Positions 32,955-42,505 of a DNA stretch of 64,000 nt are shown in pieces; the stretch's first letter is position 1; every line of letters starts with the position of its first letter. Origin of the DNA: Chitinophaga ginsengisoli (GTDB lineage Bacteria; Bacteroidota; Bacteroidia; Chitinophagales; Chitinophagaceae); NCBI RefSeq assembly GCF_003014595.1, contig NZ_PYGK01000003.1:645570-709569 (forward strand). Reading direction: 5' to 3'. A model generated the notes under the pieces. It was not told where the DNA came from and did no database searches. It saw only the letters and a list, made by a program, of their open reading frames with translations. Position numbers and translations under genes: made by a program.

Positions 32955-34103
32955 CTATAACCATATCAGGGGGTGGCGCACCGGCAGATTACGCACCACC
33001 TCGGCATTGGAGGGGTGGTGGTCCAGTTTTGTCCAGGTATTCATCCATTCCTGCTGTTGATAAGCGGTTGCGCCAAACACCAGGAAGGGATGCGCCACCG
33101 GCCATTCATCCCAATACATGACATCCTTTTTGTATGGCCAGGTTCCTTTGTCAGCTACAAAGGGGTATAGGAAAGCGATCCCCTTTTTTATGTTACGACC
33201 GTCGGGTAACTGGTAAGCCCATAAGTCATTTTCCTTGTCGGAAAGGATCTGACAGATGGTAACCATGGCATCCAGGTTAAACAGAGAGTACCCATAAGGC
33301 TTCGTTCTGGCCAGTTCTAGGGGGAAACTGCCATCGGCAGCCATCTGGTTAGGCAGGAGTACCTGTTTGTACCGATCCCTGCAGAAACGTAATAAAGCCG
33401 TGTCACCGGTGAAGCGGGCAAAACAGGCGGTCTGCATTACCCAGCAGGTACCATGGTTGTTCTTTGCGTTCATCTCATCTTTGCCATACTGATGTGTTGT
33501 GAGCCAGTGGAGATAGTCTGTGAACCATCCCCGGATGCCTTTCAACAGGCTTTTGTCAAAGGCGGCGGCGTCCTGCATGACCAGTACCCCCTGTGCTACT
33601 TCCATCAGATGGATGGCATCAATAATACCAATACCTCTGCCGGTAAATCTACCCTTAATAGCCTGGGCATATTGCAGGTTTGGATGCATGAGCGTAGCGG
33701 TATCGGTGAACCATGCACGTAGATGCGGTAAGGCCTCACGGACATAAGCTTCATTGCCAGTAATGCGGTAGGCGGATGCCAGTGCGCCTATAATCTGGCT
33801 GAAACGGATCATTGCATGACGATGTGCCACAAAGTTGTCAGGATTGGTCATACCATCCCGCTGGATATAAGGACTATCCGGATGCACTGGATTAGGCCAC
33901 CAATAATCACCTTCAGAATAAAAGTCATGTTTGCCTCCTGCACTCCGTGTACAAGTGGCTGCAGTTACAGTTACGGGCGCCTGCTGTTTCGCCCAGGCAG
34001 CTTCTTTGAGTACCTGCTCACGCAGTACATTGACGATTGTTTTATCCGGTGGATTAAATGCACTGCATATCAATAGTATCAGTAGAATCGTAACGTGTTT
34101 CAT
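32955..34103 (-). CDS. Alginate lyase family protein
   Basis: The 382-residue protein has a signal peptide (about 1-18) and an alpha/alpha-toroid with the layout of the alginate-lyase family (PL5-like, Pfam alginate_lyase). The motif KNNHGTCW contains the Asn-His pair expected near the active site, and TKPYGYSLFNLDAM carries the conserved tyrosine region. GDYWWPNPVHPDSPYIQRDG at the start of the mature protein is another family landmark. It probably cleaves an acidic polysaccharide by beta-elimination in the periplasm or outside; alginate itself is not proven. It ends next to the repeat element. Confidence 0.85.
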   Translation of the reverse strand: MKHVTILLILLICSAFNPPDKTIVNVLREQVLKEAAWAKQQAPVTVTAATCTRSAGGKHDFYSEGDYWWPNPVHPDSPYIQRDGMTNPDNFVAHRHAMIRFSQIIGALASAYRITGNEAYVREALPHLRAWFTDTATLMHPNLQYAQAIKGRFTGRGIGIIDAIHLMEVAQGVLVMQDAAAFDKSLLKGIRGWFTDYLHWLTTHQYGKDEMNAKNNHGTCWVMQTACFARFTGDTALLRFCRDRYKQVLLPNQMAADGSFPLELARTKPYGYSLFNLDAMVTICQILSDKENDLWAYQLPDGRNIKKGIAFLYPFVADKGTWPYKKDVMYWDEWPVAHPFLVFGATAYQQQEWMNTWTKLDHHPSNAEVVRNLPVRHPLIWL

Positions 34104-34169
34104 GGGTTATCAACATTATGTTCTACATAATACAAAAACTCCTGTGATAATTTTCGCTAAATTGCCCGG

Positions 34170-35009
34170 ATGAGAAAAGGACTACCTATATTTATCCTGA
34201 CCGCCTGCATACTAAGTGCATTCTCCTGCTCCGCACAGGCACTTCAACCGCTTGATGTAGCAAAAGCGATCTTTGACCCAAAAACTGCTCCTGATTTTGT
34301 CAGTCAACACAGTACAGGCGATTATAGCGGCCATCCGAACGGACTGGATATGCCTGCAACAACAAATACTTCCTTCCTGCTTATCCAGCAGACAGACAGT
34401 AAAGCAGTCATTGCAATGAATACCCGGGACAGTAATGGCAAGGTGACTGATAAATATCTTTTCTTTACCCAAGACAGTTCCCGTTGGAAAATGTATGCAA
34501 TGGCAACACCTACACTTGCCCGCCTGCACGAACATAGAAAACAGGAAATGGAAGCGATATCTTCTGCACAGCTGGATAGTCTTATTACTATTTATCAGCA
34601 CCAGGAGTATCCTCCCTTTAAAAGCAAAGAAGAGTTTTCCTTTATATTGAATAGCTTACGCTTGAAACTAGCGCCTGATGATAGTCTTATTGCACATTTC
34701 CAGCGACATAAAGCGGCATTTAACCAACTGTTGAAGGAAGTAAATAAGACGTCAAAATCTCCCGAAACCGAAACACCCACATTAGTAGATACGCGAACGC
34801 CTACCTACAGTCCGTTACTGATCAGCAACGTTACCACCGGTGGTTTCCTACCTAAGGAATGTATCGACTTTCATATAATGAACGACCAGGTAGGATATCT
34901 GTATACTTCTCACAAAAAATATCTGCCGGAATTACGTCCTGACAAAGTCATTATGTTAAGACCGCTCGGAGGTGGATGGTACTTATATAAGGTGAATATC
35001 TATTTGTAG
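34170..35009 (+). CDS. Exported protein of unknown function
   Basis: The 279-residue protein starts with a signal peptide (about 1-24); ILSAFSCSAQ could be a lipobox (cysteine at 20) or an ordinary cleavage site. The mature part has no motif I know; it is rich in charged residues, with a QTDSKAVIAMNTRDSNGKVT stretch and a GGGWYLYKVNIYL C-terminus. A TAAATTG box lies only 5 bases before the ATG. It is divergent from the alginate-lyase gene and upstream of the GH16 gene, with 90 bases between. Confidence 0.6.
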   Translation: MRKGLPIFILTACILSAFSCSAQALQPLDVAKAIFDPKTAPDFVSQHSTGDYSGHPNGLDMPATTNTSFLLIQQTDSKAVIAMNTRDSNGKVTDKYLFFTQDSSRWKMYAMATPTLARLHEHRKQEMEAISSAQLDSLITIYQHQEYPPFKSKEEFSFILNSLRLKLAPDDSLIAHFQRHKAAFNQLLKEVNKTSKSPETETPTLVDTRTPTYSPLLISNVTTGGFLPKECIDFHIMNDQVGYLYTSHKKYLPELRPDKVIMLRPLGGGWYLYKVNIYL

Positions 35010-35099
35010 GATGTTATTTTTTCTCATGGTATCAAAGTATGTTTTAACGGTGTTGTCTAGTTCTTAAACACCTATTCAGAAAAACAAAAAAGGATAACC

Positions 35100-36026
35100 A
35101 TGAGAAAAACACAATTGTTAGCCTGTTGCCTGTTGGCAATAGCAGGGATTGCCGCGTGTTCAAAAAAGAACGATGAAAGCCCCCGGTTAAACGATGGATC
35201 AGCGCTCGCTGCAGCTGAACCACCCACAGTACAGGTACCTGGCGTCTGCGAATATGACCTGGACGAGACTGCATTAAAAGCACAAGGTTACACGAAAGTA
35301 TTTGAAGACAATTTCAATACGCTCGACAGCACAAAGTGGGATCGCTGGAATAGTGGTGCCTATAACAACGAACTGCAGTTGTATACACCCAAAAACCTCC
35401 ACATCGTTGATGGTAAACTGTTAATTAAACCTGTAAGAGAGAGAGTGACCGGTGCAACCGATCCTGATAATTCCACGAAAAAAACATTCAATTTCACTTC
35501 CGGCCGAATTGAATCCAACTACAACTTTAAGGCATCTACGGCTACTCCTAAAGTACGCATCTCAGCACGCATGAAACTTCCTTTCGGCCTGGGTATGTGG
35601 CCTGCATTCTGGTCATATGGCGGTGAATGGCCTACTAATGGAGAGCTGGACATCATCGAAGGATTTGGAGAACGAGACCTTTATAACACCAATATCTGGT
35701 ATGGCAGTCAGGCGGGTACGCCGGATCATGACTATACACTTTCCATGACCTATGTAAAGTCGCAGTCAGATCAAACTACCTGCTATCACGTATATGAAGC
35801 AATCTGGCAGAAGGATACTGTTACCTTCCTGTTTGATGGCAACATTATCAGGAAGTTAGTATCATCAACACCTGCCGGACAATTCATTCCAAAGTTCTTT
35901 AACAGAACACAACACATTACTTTGAATGCAGCTATTGGCGGCGATCAATTTGGCACAATTGATCCATCCAAAATTGTCTTGGGTGATACTTATGTTGACT
36001 GGGTGAGAGTGTACACGGCTAAATAA
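35100..36026 (+). CDS. Exported GH16 glycoside hydrolase (laminarinase/beta-glucanase type)
   Basis: The 308-residue lipoprotein has its signal at 1-20 (lipobox GIAAC) and then a GH16 jelly-roll. The catalytic ExDxxE motif is GELDIIEGFG with both glutamates present; FGLGMWPAFWSYGGEWP and GGDQFGTIDPSKIVLG are other GH16 landmarks. It should cleave beta-1,3 or beta-1,3/1,4 glucans or a related polysaccharide, displayed on the surface or in the periplasm. A terminator follows and the divergent side has an unknown exported protein. It lies among other polysaccharide genes. Confidence 0.9.
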   Translation: MRKTQLLACCLLAIAGIAACSKKNDESPRLNDGSALAAAEPPTVQVPGVCEYDLDETALKAQGYTKVFEDNFNTLDSTKWDRWNSGAYNNELQLYTPKNLHIVDGKLLIKPVRERVTGATDPDNSTKKTFNFTSGRIESNYNFKASTATPKVRISARMKLPFGLGMWPAFWSYGGEWPTNGELDIIEGFGERDLYNTNIWYGSQAGTPDHDYTLSMTYVKSQSDQTTCYHVYEAIWQKDTVTFLFDGNIIRKLVSSTPAGQFIPKFFNRTQHITLNAAIGGDQFGTIDPSKIVLGDTYVDWVRVYTAK

Positions 36027-36031
36027 ATTAT

Positions 36032-36068
36032 ATAAGACAGCCGGCCCTGATGGTACCGGCTGTCTTAT
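36032..36068. terminator. Terminator between GH16 and GH127 genes
   Basis: A perfect 13-base stem (36032-36044 with 36056-36068) with an 11-base loop lies between two convergent genes. It probably ends both transcripts. Confidence 0.75.
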
Positions 36069-36098
36069 TGCAATTCGTTCTACTGACAAGGTTGAACT

Positions 36099-38135
36099 TT
36101 ATCTGTTTACTACCGGAAATTGCGAGATCCTGAGTTTTGTACAGCCATAAGGCACCAGGATGATATCCTCCGCTTCACCGGTTTCCAATCCATATGTCAT
36201 TGTATATGGAATGGGCCCGGTCATTTCATTATAAAAGTTCCAGGTGGGAATGCGTTTTGCTTTTGTTCTGATCAATACCGGCGCATTTTCCAGCTTCCAT
36301 GGATAACTGACTGTACTGTCTTTCTTTTCCACCACATAACTTTCCTGCAGTTTGTCGTCGGGTACTTCTATCAGGCCATAATTCCACGGTGTAGTAGGTC
36401 GTACCTCATAATAAGTGGCGCCATATTCAATAGGGTCTTTATCATTCGTTACCTTCTTTATCTGCTCACCTATTTTCAATGCATAGGTAATAGGACCACG
36501 CTCTACAGACATGGAGTTTTCATACCACCTGCTTTTAGAGATCTGCATAGGTAATAGCAGTTCCACTACATCACCTGTAGTCCAGGCACGATCTACCTTT
36601 ACCACCTGGTTTCCGTCCACTTCTTTCCATAGCTGTCCATTTACCTTTATAGTAGCTTGTTTACACCAGGCAGGAATCCGCAGATGAAAAGGAAATGTTA
36701 CCGATGCAGTTTTCTTTCCGGTGGATAATGTGAAGCGGATAGATTCTCCAAACGGATAGCTGGTTTCTTCTTTAAAAGAGATCTCTGTATGATCTCCTAC
36801 ATAAGTAGTTACTTCACTAGGTGCATACAGTAATGCGGCAATACCTTTATCTGCGGTAGCATACCAGAGGTTCTGCGTGAACTTAGGCCAGCCCTGATGC
36901 ATATTGGAAGTACAGCAGGGATATCCTGAGAGCAGACCATAACAAAGATCTGTACCGCTATGGTTCACGTCAAAGTTGCGGGTGTACCGGGTAGCCATTA
37001 CCTGGTTGGCTTGCTGGAAATATTGCCGTTGGATAAAGTCTTCCGCGATCTGCGAAGGCAGCGCGTTGAACGCGATCTTCTCCAGCTGATCAGCATAACT
37101 GACATCACCGCTGATCTCCAATATACTTTCCAGTGTGAACATCATTTCTACAGCTGTGCAGAGTTCAGATCCCTGTGTAGGATTGTTACCATGCAATGAT
37201 TCATCACCGCCAAACAGGCCATGGGCCATGCCATTGTACCTCCGCAGATCTTCAAAGCCTGTTTTTGTAGCGTCCAGGTATTTTTTATCAGGATGTTGCT
37301 GATAATAGACTACCGGTTCTTTCATACCCTGTGCCAGGTTCACACCGTGAACACTACCGGGACGGCGTAGCATGTCGCTACGTTGAAACGCATCCGTAAA
37401 GTCAAAGGTCTGCTTGTGCATCAGGTCAGCCAGGTCCAGCAGGAACTGGTCGCCCGTGATATTATACAGCCAATATATCACCATCAGATTATCCCCGGCG
37501 CGGTATCGGCCCCAGAAGGACCAATGATCCAGCGGAAAGGTGGGCAGTTGTTTCAGCTGATACCTGAAATAGTTAGTAAGCAGGGTGATGACTCTCTGAT
37601 CGCCGGTAGCGGAATAATATTGTTTCAATACTTTCAGCATCACCATCTTGGGCCATCAGTCGCGACTATTGTCGCGTTGTATACCTGGTTCATAGGGGTA
37701 ATCCCGGGATGGGCCGAAGTATCCATCCGGCTGCTGACTTTTAATCGTCCATTCTACCCAGGGTTTCACCCGGGCAATCAGCATCGTGTCTTTCAGGATA
37801 TAGGCCAGTGGCAGCAGTCCGTCTATCCAGTAAGGACCACGTTCCCACTGATCGCCATCGCCACCCAACCAGCCGTTGCGCGGGCCCATCACCAATGGAT
37901 ATAACTTATCCAGTTGACCGGTGGCACCTTCCTTCTGGTTGACCAGCATGGTCTTCAGCCATCCCTGTGGTGCGATGGCTCCTAAAGGCAGTTCGATGTA
38001 AGGTTTCTGATAAAGTGGGGCGCGGTTGCCCGTGAATTGTGGGACCTGAGGGGCCTTTTGTTTCTTCTTCACCTGACCTGTAGCGGTGTAAGAGAGGCCT
38101 ATCATGAGTAGTGGAATAATAGCAATGTTCTTCAT
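36099..38135 (-). pseudogene. GH127 beta-L-arabinofuranosidase gene interrupted by one in-frame TGA
   Basis: Two parts in the same frame form one DUF1680/GH127 protein. The N-terminal 159 codons start with a signal peptide (ATG at 38135), and the C-terminal part contains YPCCTSNMHQGWPKF, the Cys-rich GH127 signature. They are separated only by a TGA at 37656-37658. The next codons are TGG CCC AAG ATG, so the original was probably Asp-Trp-Trp-Pro-Lys-Met, a common family sequence, with the first TGG changed to TGA. Read through, the protein has about 678 residues, normal for the family. A fresh mutation or a sequencing error are both possible. The intact enzyme would release L-arabinose from beta-linked arabinofuranosides. 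Confidence 0.85.
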
Positions 38136-38279
38136 ACAAAGTGCTTATGATAAAAATATGAGGGCGGGTGATCCTCAGCATGAAGAACTAAAATATAAAT
38201 AATTGCCTGCTTATCAGAACAGAATTTATGGTTGGTGAACTTTCTATGGCTTCATTAAAAATCTGGGGGCCTTTAACGC

Positions 38280-38313
38280 AGAAGGTCCATGAAAATACTT
38301 CCATGGACCTTCT
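38280..38313 (-). terminator. Hairpin after the lipoprotein gene at 38332
   Basis: A perfect 12-base stem (38280-38291 with 38302-38313) sits about 20 bases past the stop of the minus-strand gene. It lacks a strong U-run, so it may act as a terminator or an RNA-end stabiliser. Confidence 0.55.
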
Positions 38314-38331
38314 GATTATCAAAGTGAGGCG

Positions 38332-38829
38332 TTATTCCGTCACAGTGAATGATACTTCATTTACTTTGGTAAGACCACTCATACCGCTGTCCTGGTAGGT
38401 CACTTTGTACTTTCCGGGAGCGGTGATCCTGTAGCCTGTCAGCAGGTCGATCTCGGCAGACACCTTACCTTTTGCAGGTACTTTGATGTAAGCATCTGCC
38501 GGAGGAGGCATGATCCTTTTAGCCATGATACCCTTGTACTGTGCAGGTTCGCCTTTGCTGTCCTGGATCTCAAAGTAAGAGTTCATGAACTTTTCGAATG
38601 GAGTATGCCATTTACAGAACTGCAATTCCTTGCCGGAATTATTGGTTACGGTAAATTTCAGCATAACAGGGCTACCTACTTTTACTTTTTCCGGTACAGA
38701 CATAGTGCTAACAAGTTCTTCTGCAGTTGACGGGGCAGATGTGGTAGATGCTGCTTTCTGCGCATGTTTGCAGGCAGTGAATGAAAAAACGGACAGACAG
38801 GCTGCCAATGTAATAAGCTGGTTTCGCAT
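38332..38829 (-). CDS. Lipoprotein resembling the N-terminal domain of Lys-specific metalloendopeptidases
   Basis: The 165-residue protein has a lipoprotein signal (cysteine at 20 in FTACKH). The mature part is one immunoglobulin-like domain. VKVGSPVMLKFTVTNNSGKE, LQFCKWHTPFEKFMNSYFEI and the YKGIMAKRIMPPPADAYIKV block match the beta domain found before the protease domain of M35-type peptidyl-Lys metalloendopeptidases. No HExxH zinc motif is present, so it is not a protease itself. It may bind or inhibit a protease or serve as a structural domain; the function is not established. It stands alone on the minus strand. Confidence 0.65.
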   Translation of the reverse strand: MRNQLITLAACLSVFSFTACKHAQKAASTTSAPSTAEELVSTMSVPEKVKVGSPVMLKFTVTNNSGKELQFCKWHTPFEKFMNSYFEIQDSKGEPAQYKGIMAKRIMPPPADAYIKVPAKGKVSAEIDLLTGYRITAPGKYKVTYQDSGMSGLTKVNEVSFTVTE

Positions 38830-38967
38830 TTAAATTATTTGAGGGGCGAAAATTAAATGAAATAATTTAATTATTCTTATCTAGCCGTCAGGTTTAGCGT
38901 TAAGGCTTCGTGAAAATTGTAAGTTTCTTACACCCGCATAGCGGAAGGGAATGACGATTTTTGCGAC

Positions 38968-39498
38968 ATGGACATCAATACAATCATTGAAGGAGCACAT
39001 AGTGTATCTTTAAGGAACCTGCAACCGGCGGATGCAACTGCCATGTCAGAACTGGCTAACAATCCGGCAATTGCCCGTAACTTAAGAAATGTATTTCCCT
39101 ATCCTTATAGCAGGGAGGACGCCGTTTTTTATATCGGCAAGGCCCGGGAGGGTGCATGGGGAATTTGCCAGGCCATTCATTACCAGGATACATTTGCAGG
39201 TGTCATCAGTTTGCTACCACAGGAGGATGTATACCGGCATACTGCAGAAATAGGTTACTGGCTGGGGGAACCGTTCTGGCATAAAGGCATCATGACAGAA
39301 GCAATCCGGCTGGTATGCCGTCATGCCTTCAGTCAGACAGGGATCATCCGCATTTATGCAGGTGTATTTTCCTACAACCGGTATTCCGCTGCGGCACTGA
39401 TAAAGAACGGGTTTGTACTGGAAGGGATCAAAAGGAAAGCTGTATTAAAGTATAATGAACTATTCGACGAGCACTTTTATGCATTATTAAAGTCTTGA
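38968..39498 (+). CDS. GNAT-family N-acetyltransferase (RimJ/RimL type)
   Basis: The 176-residue protein follows the RimJ/RimL layout: VSLRNLQPADATAMSELANN at the N-terminus, AEIGYWLGEPFWHKGIMTEA in the acetyl-CoA binding region, and IYAGVFSYNRYSAAALIKNG near the end. It transfers an acetyl group from acetyl-CoA to an amino group, possibly on a protein N-terminus. The gene is cytosolic. It runs directly into the 39500 gene, with one base between its stop codon and that ATG. A GATTTTTG box lies four bases before its ATG, close to the -7 consensus. Confidence 0.85.
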   Translation: MDINTIIEGAHSVSLRNLQPADATAMSELANNPAIARNLRNVFPYPYSREDAVFYIGKAREGAWGICQAIHYQDTFAGVISLLPQEDVYRHTAEIGYWLGEPFWHKGIMTEAIRLVCRHAFSQTGIIRIYAGVFSYNRYSAAALIKNGFVLEGIKRKAVLKYNELFDEHFYALLKS

Positions 39499-39499
39499 C

Positions 39500-40411
39500 A
39501 TGCAGGAGATTTTAGAGAAGATACAACAGCGAACGGGCATCGATCTCGTTAATATGCTGGCGGAAGAGCTGTCGGGATCGGAACTGAATTCGCTGTTACT
39601 GGAAGTATTTGACCGGAAAGCCGGTCAGCTGAAACCGTCGCAGTTATTACAGCAATACCGCATAAACAGGTTCGTGCAGCCAGTTGCGGTGGATGTAATG
39701 CAACTGCGGGCAAAAGAACTGGATACACTGCGATGGTTGAAACAGCGCGGCTTTGTACCCCTGGAGCTGTCGCCTGTTTCTTTATTGGGCACCTGTGCCG
39801 CCGTTGCGCCTGTCAGCCAGAAGAAAATCATCAGCGCTACAAGAGGTACTGAAGTATTGTCGGATGCTACCAATGCTATTGCCCTGCATATAGCTGACCA
39901 GAAGAAACAAAAGAGAGATGGGGGGCTTATGAAGTATTGTACTGCTCACCGGCATGTACGTACGCCGCCGGTAAAAGTCAAGGGGCATAGTCCGCATTTC
40001 ACCGTTGCCTGTTTGGTCAGTGCAGGGATCGATACTGGTAATCTGGCCTTCGAAATCAATGCGATCAGGGAACATTTTCTGGCATTGCAAACAGTATTAA
40101 TGCAGGTCTTCGAGATGGAGGTAAAGTACTTTAAACTGCAGCCAAGGGCGGGATATAAACAAGGCGATCAGTTGGCCGGCAAGATCTTTGAGGACATTAA
40201 CAATACCTTTCCTGTTGTTATAGACACAACGGTAATGCCGAATGATTATTACCAGGGAATACAATATAAGGCCGTCATCAATATACATGATGAGGAAATA
40301 GAAATTGCTGATGGAGGATTTGTAGACTGGACACAACAGCTGTTGGAAAATAAAAAGGAACGGTGTTTTATATCCGGTTTAGGTATCGACTATCTTAGTC
40401 AAATAATGTAA
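39500..40411 (+). CDS. Hypothetical protein coupled to the GNAT gene
   Basis: The 303-residue protein has no signal or membrane segment. The region LLGTCAAVAPVSQKKIISAT followed by RGTEVLSDATNAIALHIADQ reminds one of class II aminoacyl-tRNA-synthetase-like folds, but no motif is complete, and I would not name a family. Later it contains short beta-rich parts (FPVVIDTTVMPNDYYQGI). It is almost fused with the GNAT gene (1-base gap) and precedes an AraC regulator by 3 bases, so the three form an operon. Its job is presumably linked to the acetyltransferase. Confidence 0.6.
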   Translation: MQEILEKIQQRTGIDLVNMLAEELSGSELNSLLLEVFDRKAGQLKPSQLLQQYRINRFVQPVAVDVMQLRAKELDTLRWLKQRGFVPLELSPVSLLGTCAAVAPVSQKKIISATRGTEVLSDATNAIALHIADQKKQKRDGGLMKYCTAHRHVRTPPVKVKGHSPHFTVACLVSAGIDTGNLAFEINAIREHFLALQTVLMQVFEMEVKYFKLQPRAGYKQGDQLAGKIFEDINNTFPVVIDTTVMPNDYYQGIQYKAVINIHDEEIEIADGGFVDWTQQLLENKKERCFISGLGIDYLSQIM

Positions 40412-40414
40412 GGT

Positions 40415-41233
40415 ATGATGAAGAGAGGTCAGCTTTTAACAGAAGATGCAAAGGAGCACTTTTTTAAAATTGCTTATCCGGCTGCTCCGTTCCAGGAGTA
40501 TGTTGACTACTATTTTGAAATCAGCCCACACACTGATGCAGCAGATTTTTACATCAACGGCCTGCCCTCTTCCAATACCCTGATAGCCTTCAACCTGAAT
40601 GAGCAGCCATGGCACTCTTTAAAAGAGGGAAGTGATACGCCCGCTGTTTTCAATTATGCACACCTGCTGGGGCATACGTCCGTTTTACATACCGGCGTTT
40701 ATGCCGGGGGAATGCACACCTTCTTCGTAAAACTAAGACCTGGTATAGCCGCATTGTTATTCAAAGAAGAGGCAGCTTCTTTTGTCAATACACATATAGA
40801 CCTTTTCTGTTTATGGGGGAAAGATCTATCGGCGGAACAGCTAATAGCAGCCGGTAATTTCAGGGAAAGGATACAGTTATTTCAGAATATGCTGTTGAAA
40901 CGCTTTGTCAACGACCGTCACTACATGAAAGTACAGCGGTTGCATCAGCTGGTGAAGACCTTTCATTCTCTACAACTGAAAGGAGAAAAAGAAATAGAAA
41001 AAATATGCCAGCGTAACTGGGTTAGCTATGCATCAGCCAGAAGAGATTTCCTGCAATACATCGGATTTACGCCTAAATATTGCCAACGGATCAGCAGACT
41101 AAAACTGGCATTAAAAGAATACAAAAAACAGGGTTATCATTTTTACTACGAAGATTTCGGCTACACTGATTTCTCCCATTTCGCCAAAGATAGCAGGCAG
41201 ATCACAGGACGACCTCCATCCTTATTAATATAG
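40415..41233 (+). CDS. AraC-family transcriptional regulator
   Basis: The 272-residue protein has an N-terminal ligand-binding region of the DUF6597-type (YPAAPFQEYVDYYFEISPHT) and a C-terminal AraC double helix-turn-helix. The second unit is present as YEDFGYTDFSHFAKDSRQIT, followed by GRPPSLLI. The first unit is weaker (EIEKICQRNWVSYASARRDF). It follows the 39500 gene by 3 bases and is the last gene of that small operon. It probably regulates its own operon or a nearby uptake system; the signal is unknown. Alternative ATG codons at 40415 and 40418 differ by one residue. Confidence 0.85.
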   Translation: MMKRGQLLTEDAKEHFFKIAYPAAPFQEYVDYYFEISPHTDAADFYINGLPSSNTLIAFNLNEQPWHSLKEGSDTPAVFNYAHLLGHTSVLHTGVYAGGMHTFFVKLRPGIAALLFKEEAASFVNTHIDLFCLWGKDLSAEQLIAAGNFRERIQLFQNMLLKRFVNDRHYMKVQRLHQLVKTFHSLQLKGEKEIEKICQRNWVSYASARRDFLQYIGFTPKYCQRISRLKLALKEYKKQGYHFYYEDFGYTDFSHFAKDSRQITGRPPSLLI

Positions 41234-41512
41234 GGTCAGCACTGATGAAAAATATTTTTGTGAATTAGAAATATCCCTTAACTTAACAATACAACTGCGA
41301 ATTGCTCTATTCGATTTACACCTCAGAAAAACCTTAAAATAACATTCTACTACTAACATTTACCAGACAACATTTTTAAGCTACTCATTTTAATAAAAGC
41401 GTATAACATGCGTCAGGCATATCCTTGAACGCAATGCCCAGTATATACATCACCGGAAGAGGTATATTTTTATCACACTCATCAGATCATATCCAAACCA
41501 TTAAAGTCTTTA

Positions 41513-42247
41513 ATGATGAAAAACGCTATTATCAACACACCTGATCAACATGGGTTTATATTGAATGGTACCGAGGCATTGTACATATGCCATCTGCCAA
41601 TGTTCAATATGAAGAACCATATGTACCAGGTAACACTGGAAATAACTCTTTCACCAGAAGCGAGAGCAGCCTATCTGAATGACCGCCAAACCAATCCTGG
41701 CGATTATTATGTATTAGGGAATCTGCAAACCGATCTGTTCACTATTCCGGATGTTATTTTAGGTAAGACCAAAAACTTCCAGGCAGACATATTCCGGGGT
41801 ATGCCTACGGATCCCAACAAGGACAAGCCGCTTATCCACAATGTAACAACGACCATCAAAAGGATCGTATATGCACGTCACTTCGATTATACAATTCCTT
41901 ACCCTGATGATATGACCTATATCGTTTTCGGGAATGAGAAAGAGGCCTTTATTGACCACTACCTGACGGAAGAAGATGACTTCCTCCACATTATGTCATT
42001 GTATAAAGTGCCAGACTGGTTACCCATTGATCAACTGGCCATCTCTGCCAATGTAGGTTTCATCGGCTTACCGTCTACGCCTATGCCGGAAAATCCACCA
42101 CTTGCCACTGGCAGTTATAAAGTGGCCTTTCAGGGACTGGACCAGGTGTATGAATTGCAGGTAGGAGATGATATTTTCTTTGACACAGAAATTGTGAACA
42201 TGCCAGCCGAACAAACGGCTATGAAAGGATTTTATGCAATCGGTTAA
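41513..42247 (+). CDS. Hypothetical protein with beta-rich fold
   Basis: The 244-residue protein has no signal peptide. Short beta-rich segments such as VYELQVGDDIFFDTEIVNMP and HMYQVTLEITLSP occur, and the N-terminus has an ALYICHLPMFNMKNHMYQ block. I do not recognise a family. It stands alone between an AT-rich gap with no features seen (41234-41512) and a good intrinsic terminator, so it is probably monocistronic. Confidence 0.65.
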   Translation: MMKNAIINTPDQHGFILNGTEALYICHLPMFNMKNHMYQVTLEITLSPEARAAYLNDRQTNPGDYYVLGNLQTDLFTIPDVILGKTKNFQADIFRGMPTDPNKDKPLIHNVTTTIKRIVYARHFDYTIPYPDDMTYIVFGNEKEAFIDHYLTEEDDFLHIMSLYKVPDWLPIDQLAISANVGFIGLPSTPMPENPPLATGSYKVAFQGLDQVYELQVGDDIFFDTEIVNMPAEQTAMKGFYAIG

Positions 42248-42268
42248 CAAGGGTGTCATAAAAACAAG

Positions 42269-42300
42269 AAGCCACATCAATGCGATGTGGCTTTCTTTAC
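42269..42300 (+). terminator. Intrinsic terminator
   Basis: AAGCCACATC (42269-42278) pairs with GATGTGGCTT (42284-42293) around a five-base loop, followed by T-rich sequence. It lies just past the 41513 gene. Confidence 0.82.
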
Positions 42301-42494
42301 TATTGAGGGATTGGTATACCATTAAACACCTTGCTCGGATCATACTGTTGTTTAATCTTCTGTAGGCGGAAAAGATTCACGCCATATGCTTCATCAATCT
42401 GTTCATATTCTTCCGGTCCCAGGATATTAGGATCTCCCCGATAATGTGAGCGTCGTGTCCCCGTGTTTGACTTCCGATCGTCATAGGCGGAAAT
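42300..42494 (-). pseudogene. Remnant of a berberine-bridge-enzyme-type FAD oxidase (C-terminal end only)
   Basis: The minus strand carries 64 codons ending in TAG at 42300-42302. They read like the BBE tail of FAD-linked oxidases: HYRGDPNILGPEEYEQIDEA, then YGVNLFRLQKIKQQYDPSKV and FNGIPIPQ. In frame, a stop codon lies two codons further upstream (TAG at 42501-42503), and there is no start. The FAD-binding domain is missing. The fragment lies between the terminator of the 41513 gene and the DoxX-like gene, so a deletion has removed the rest. Confidence 0.75.
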
Positions 42495-42505
42495 AAACTT
42501 CTACT

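Noticed and set aside
32633..33121. An open frame across the 11-base and GC-rich tandem repeats
   Set aside because: Its product is a repeat-driven string of the same short peptides, and it overlaps the alginate-lyase gene on the other strand.
37656..37658. Recoding of TGA as selenocysteine or tryptophan in the GH127 gene
   Set aside because: Other genes here use TGA as a stop, no selenocysteine context is expected for this family, and the site is a normal Trp position.
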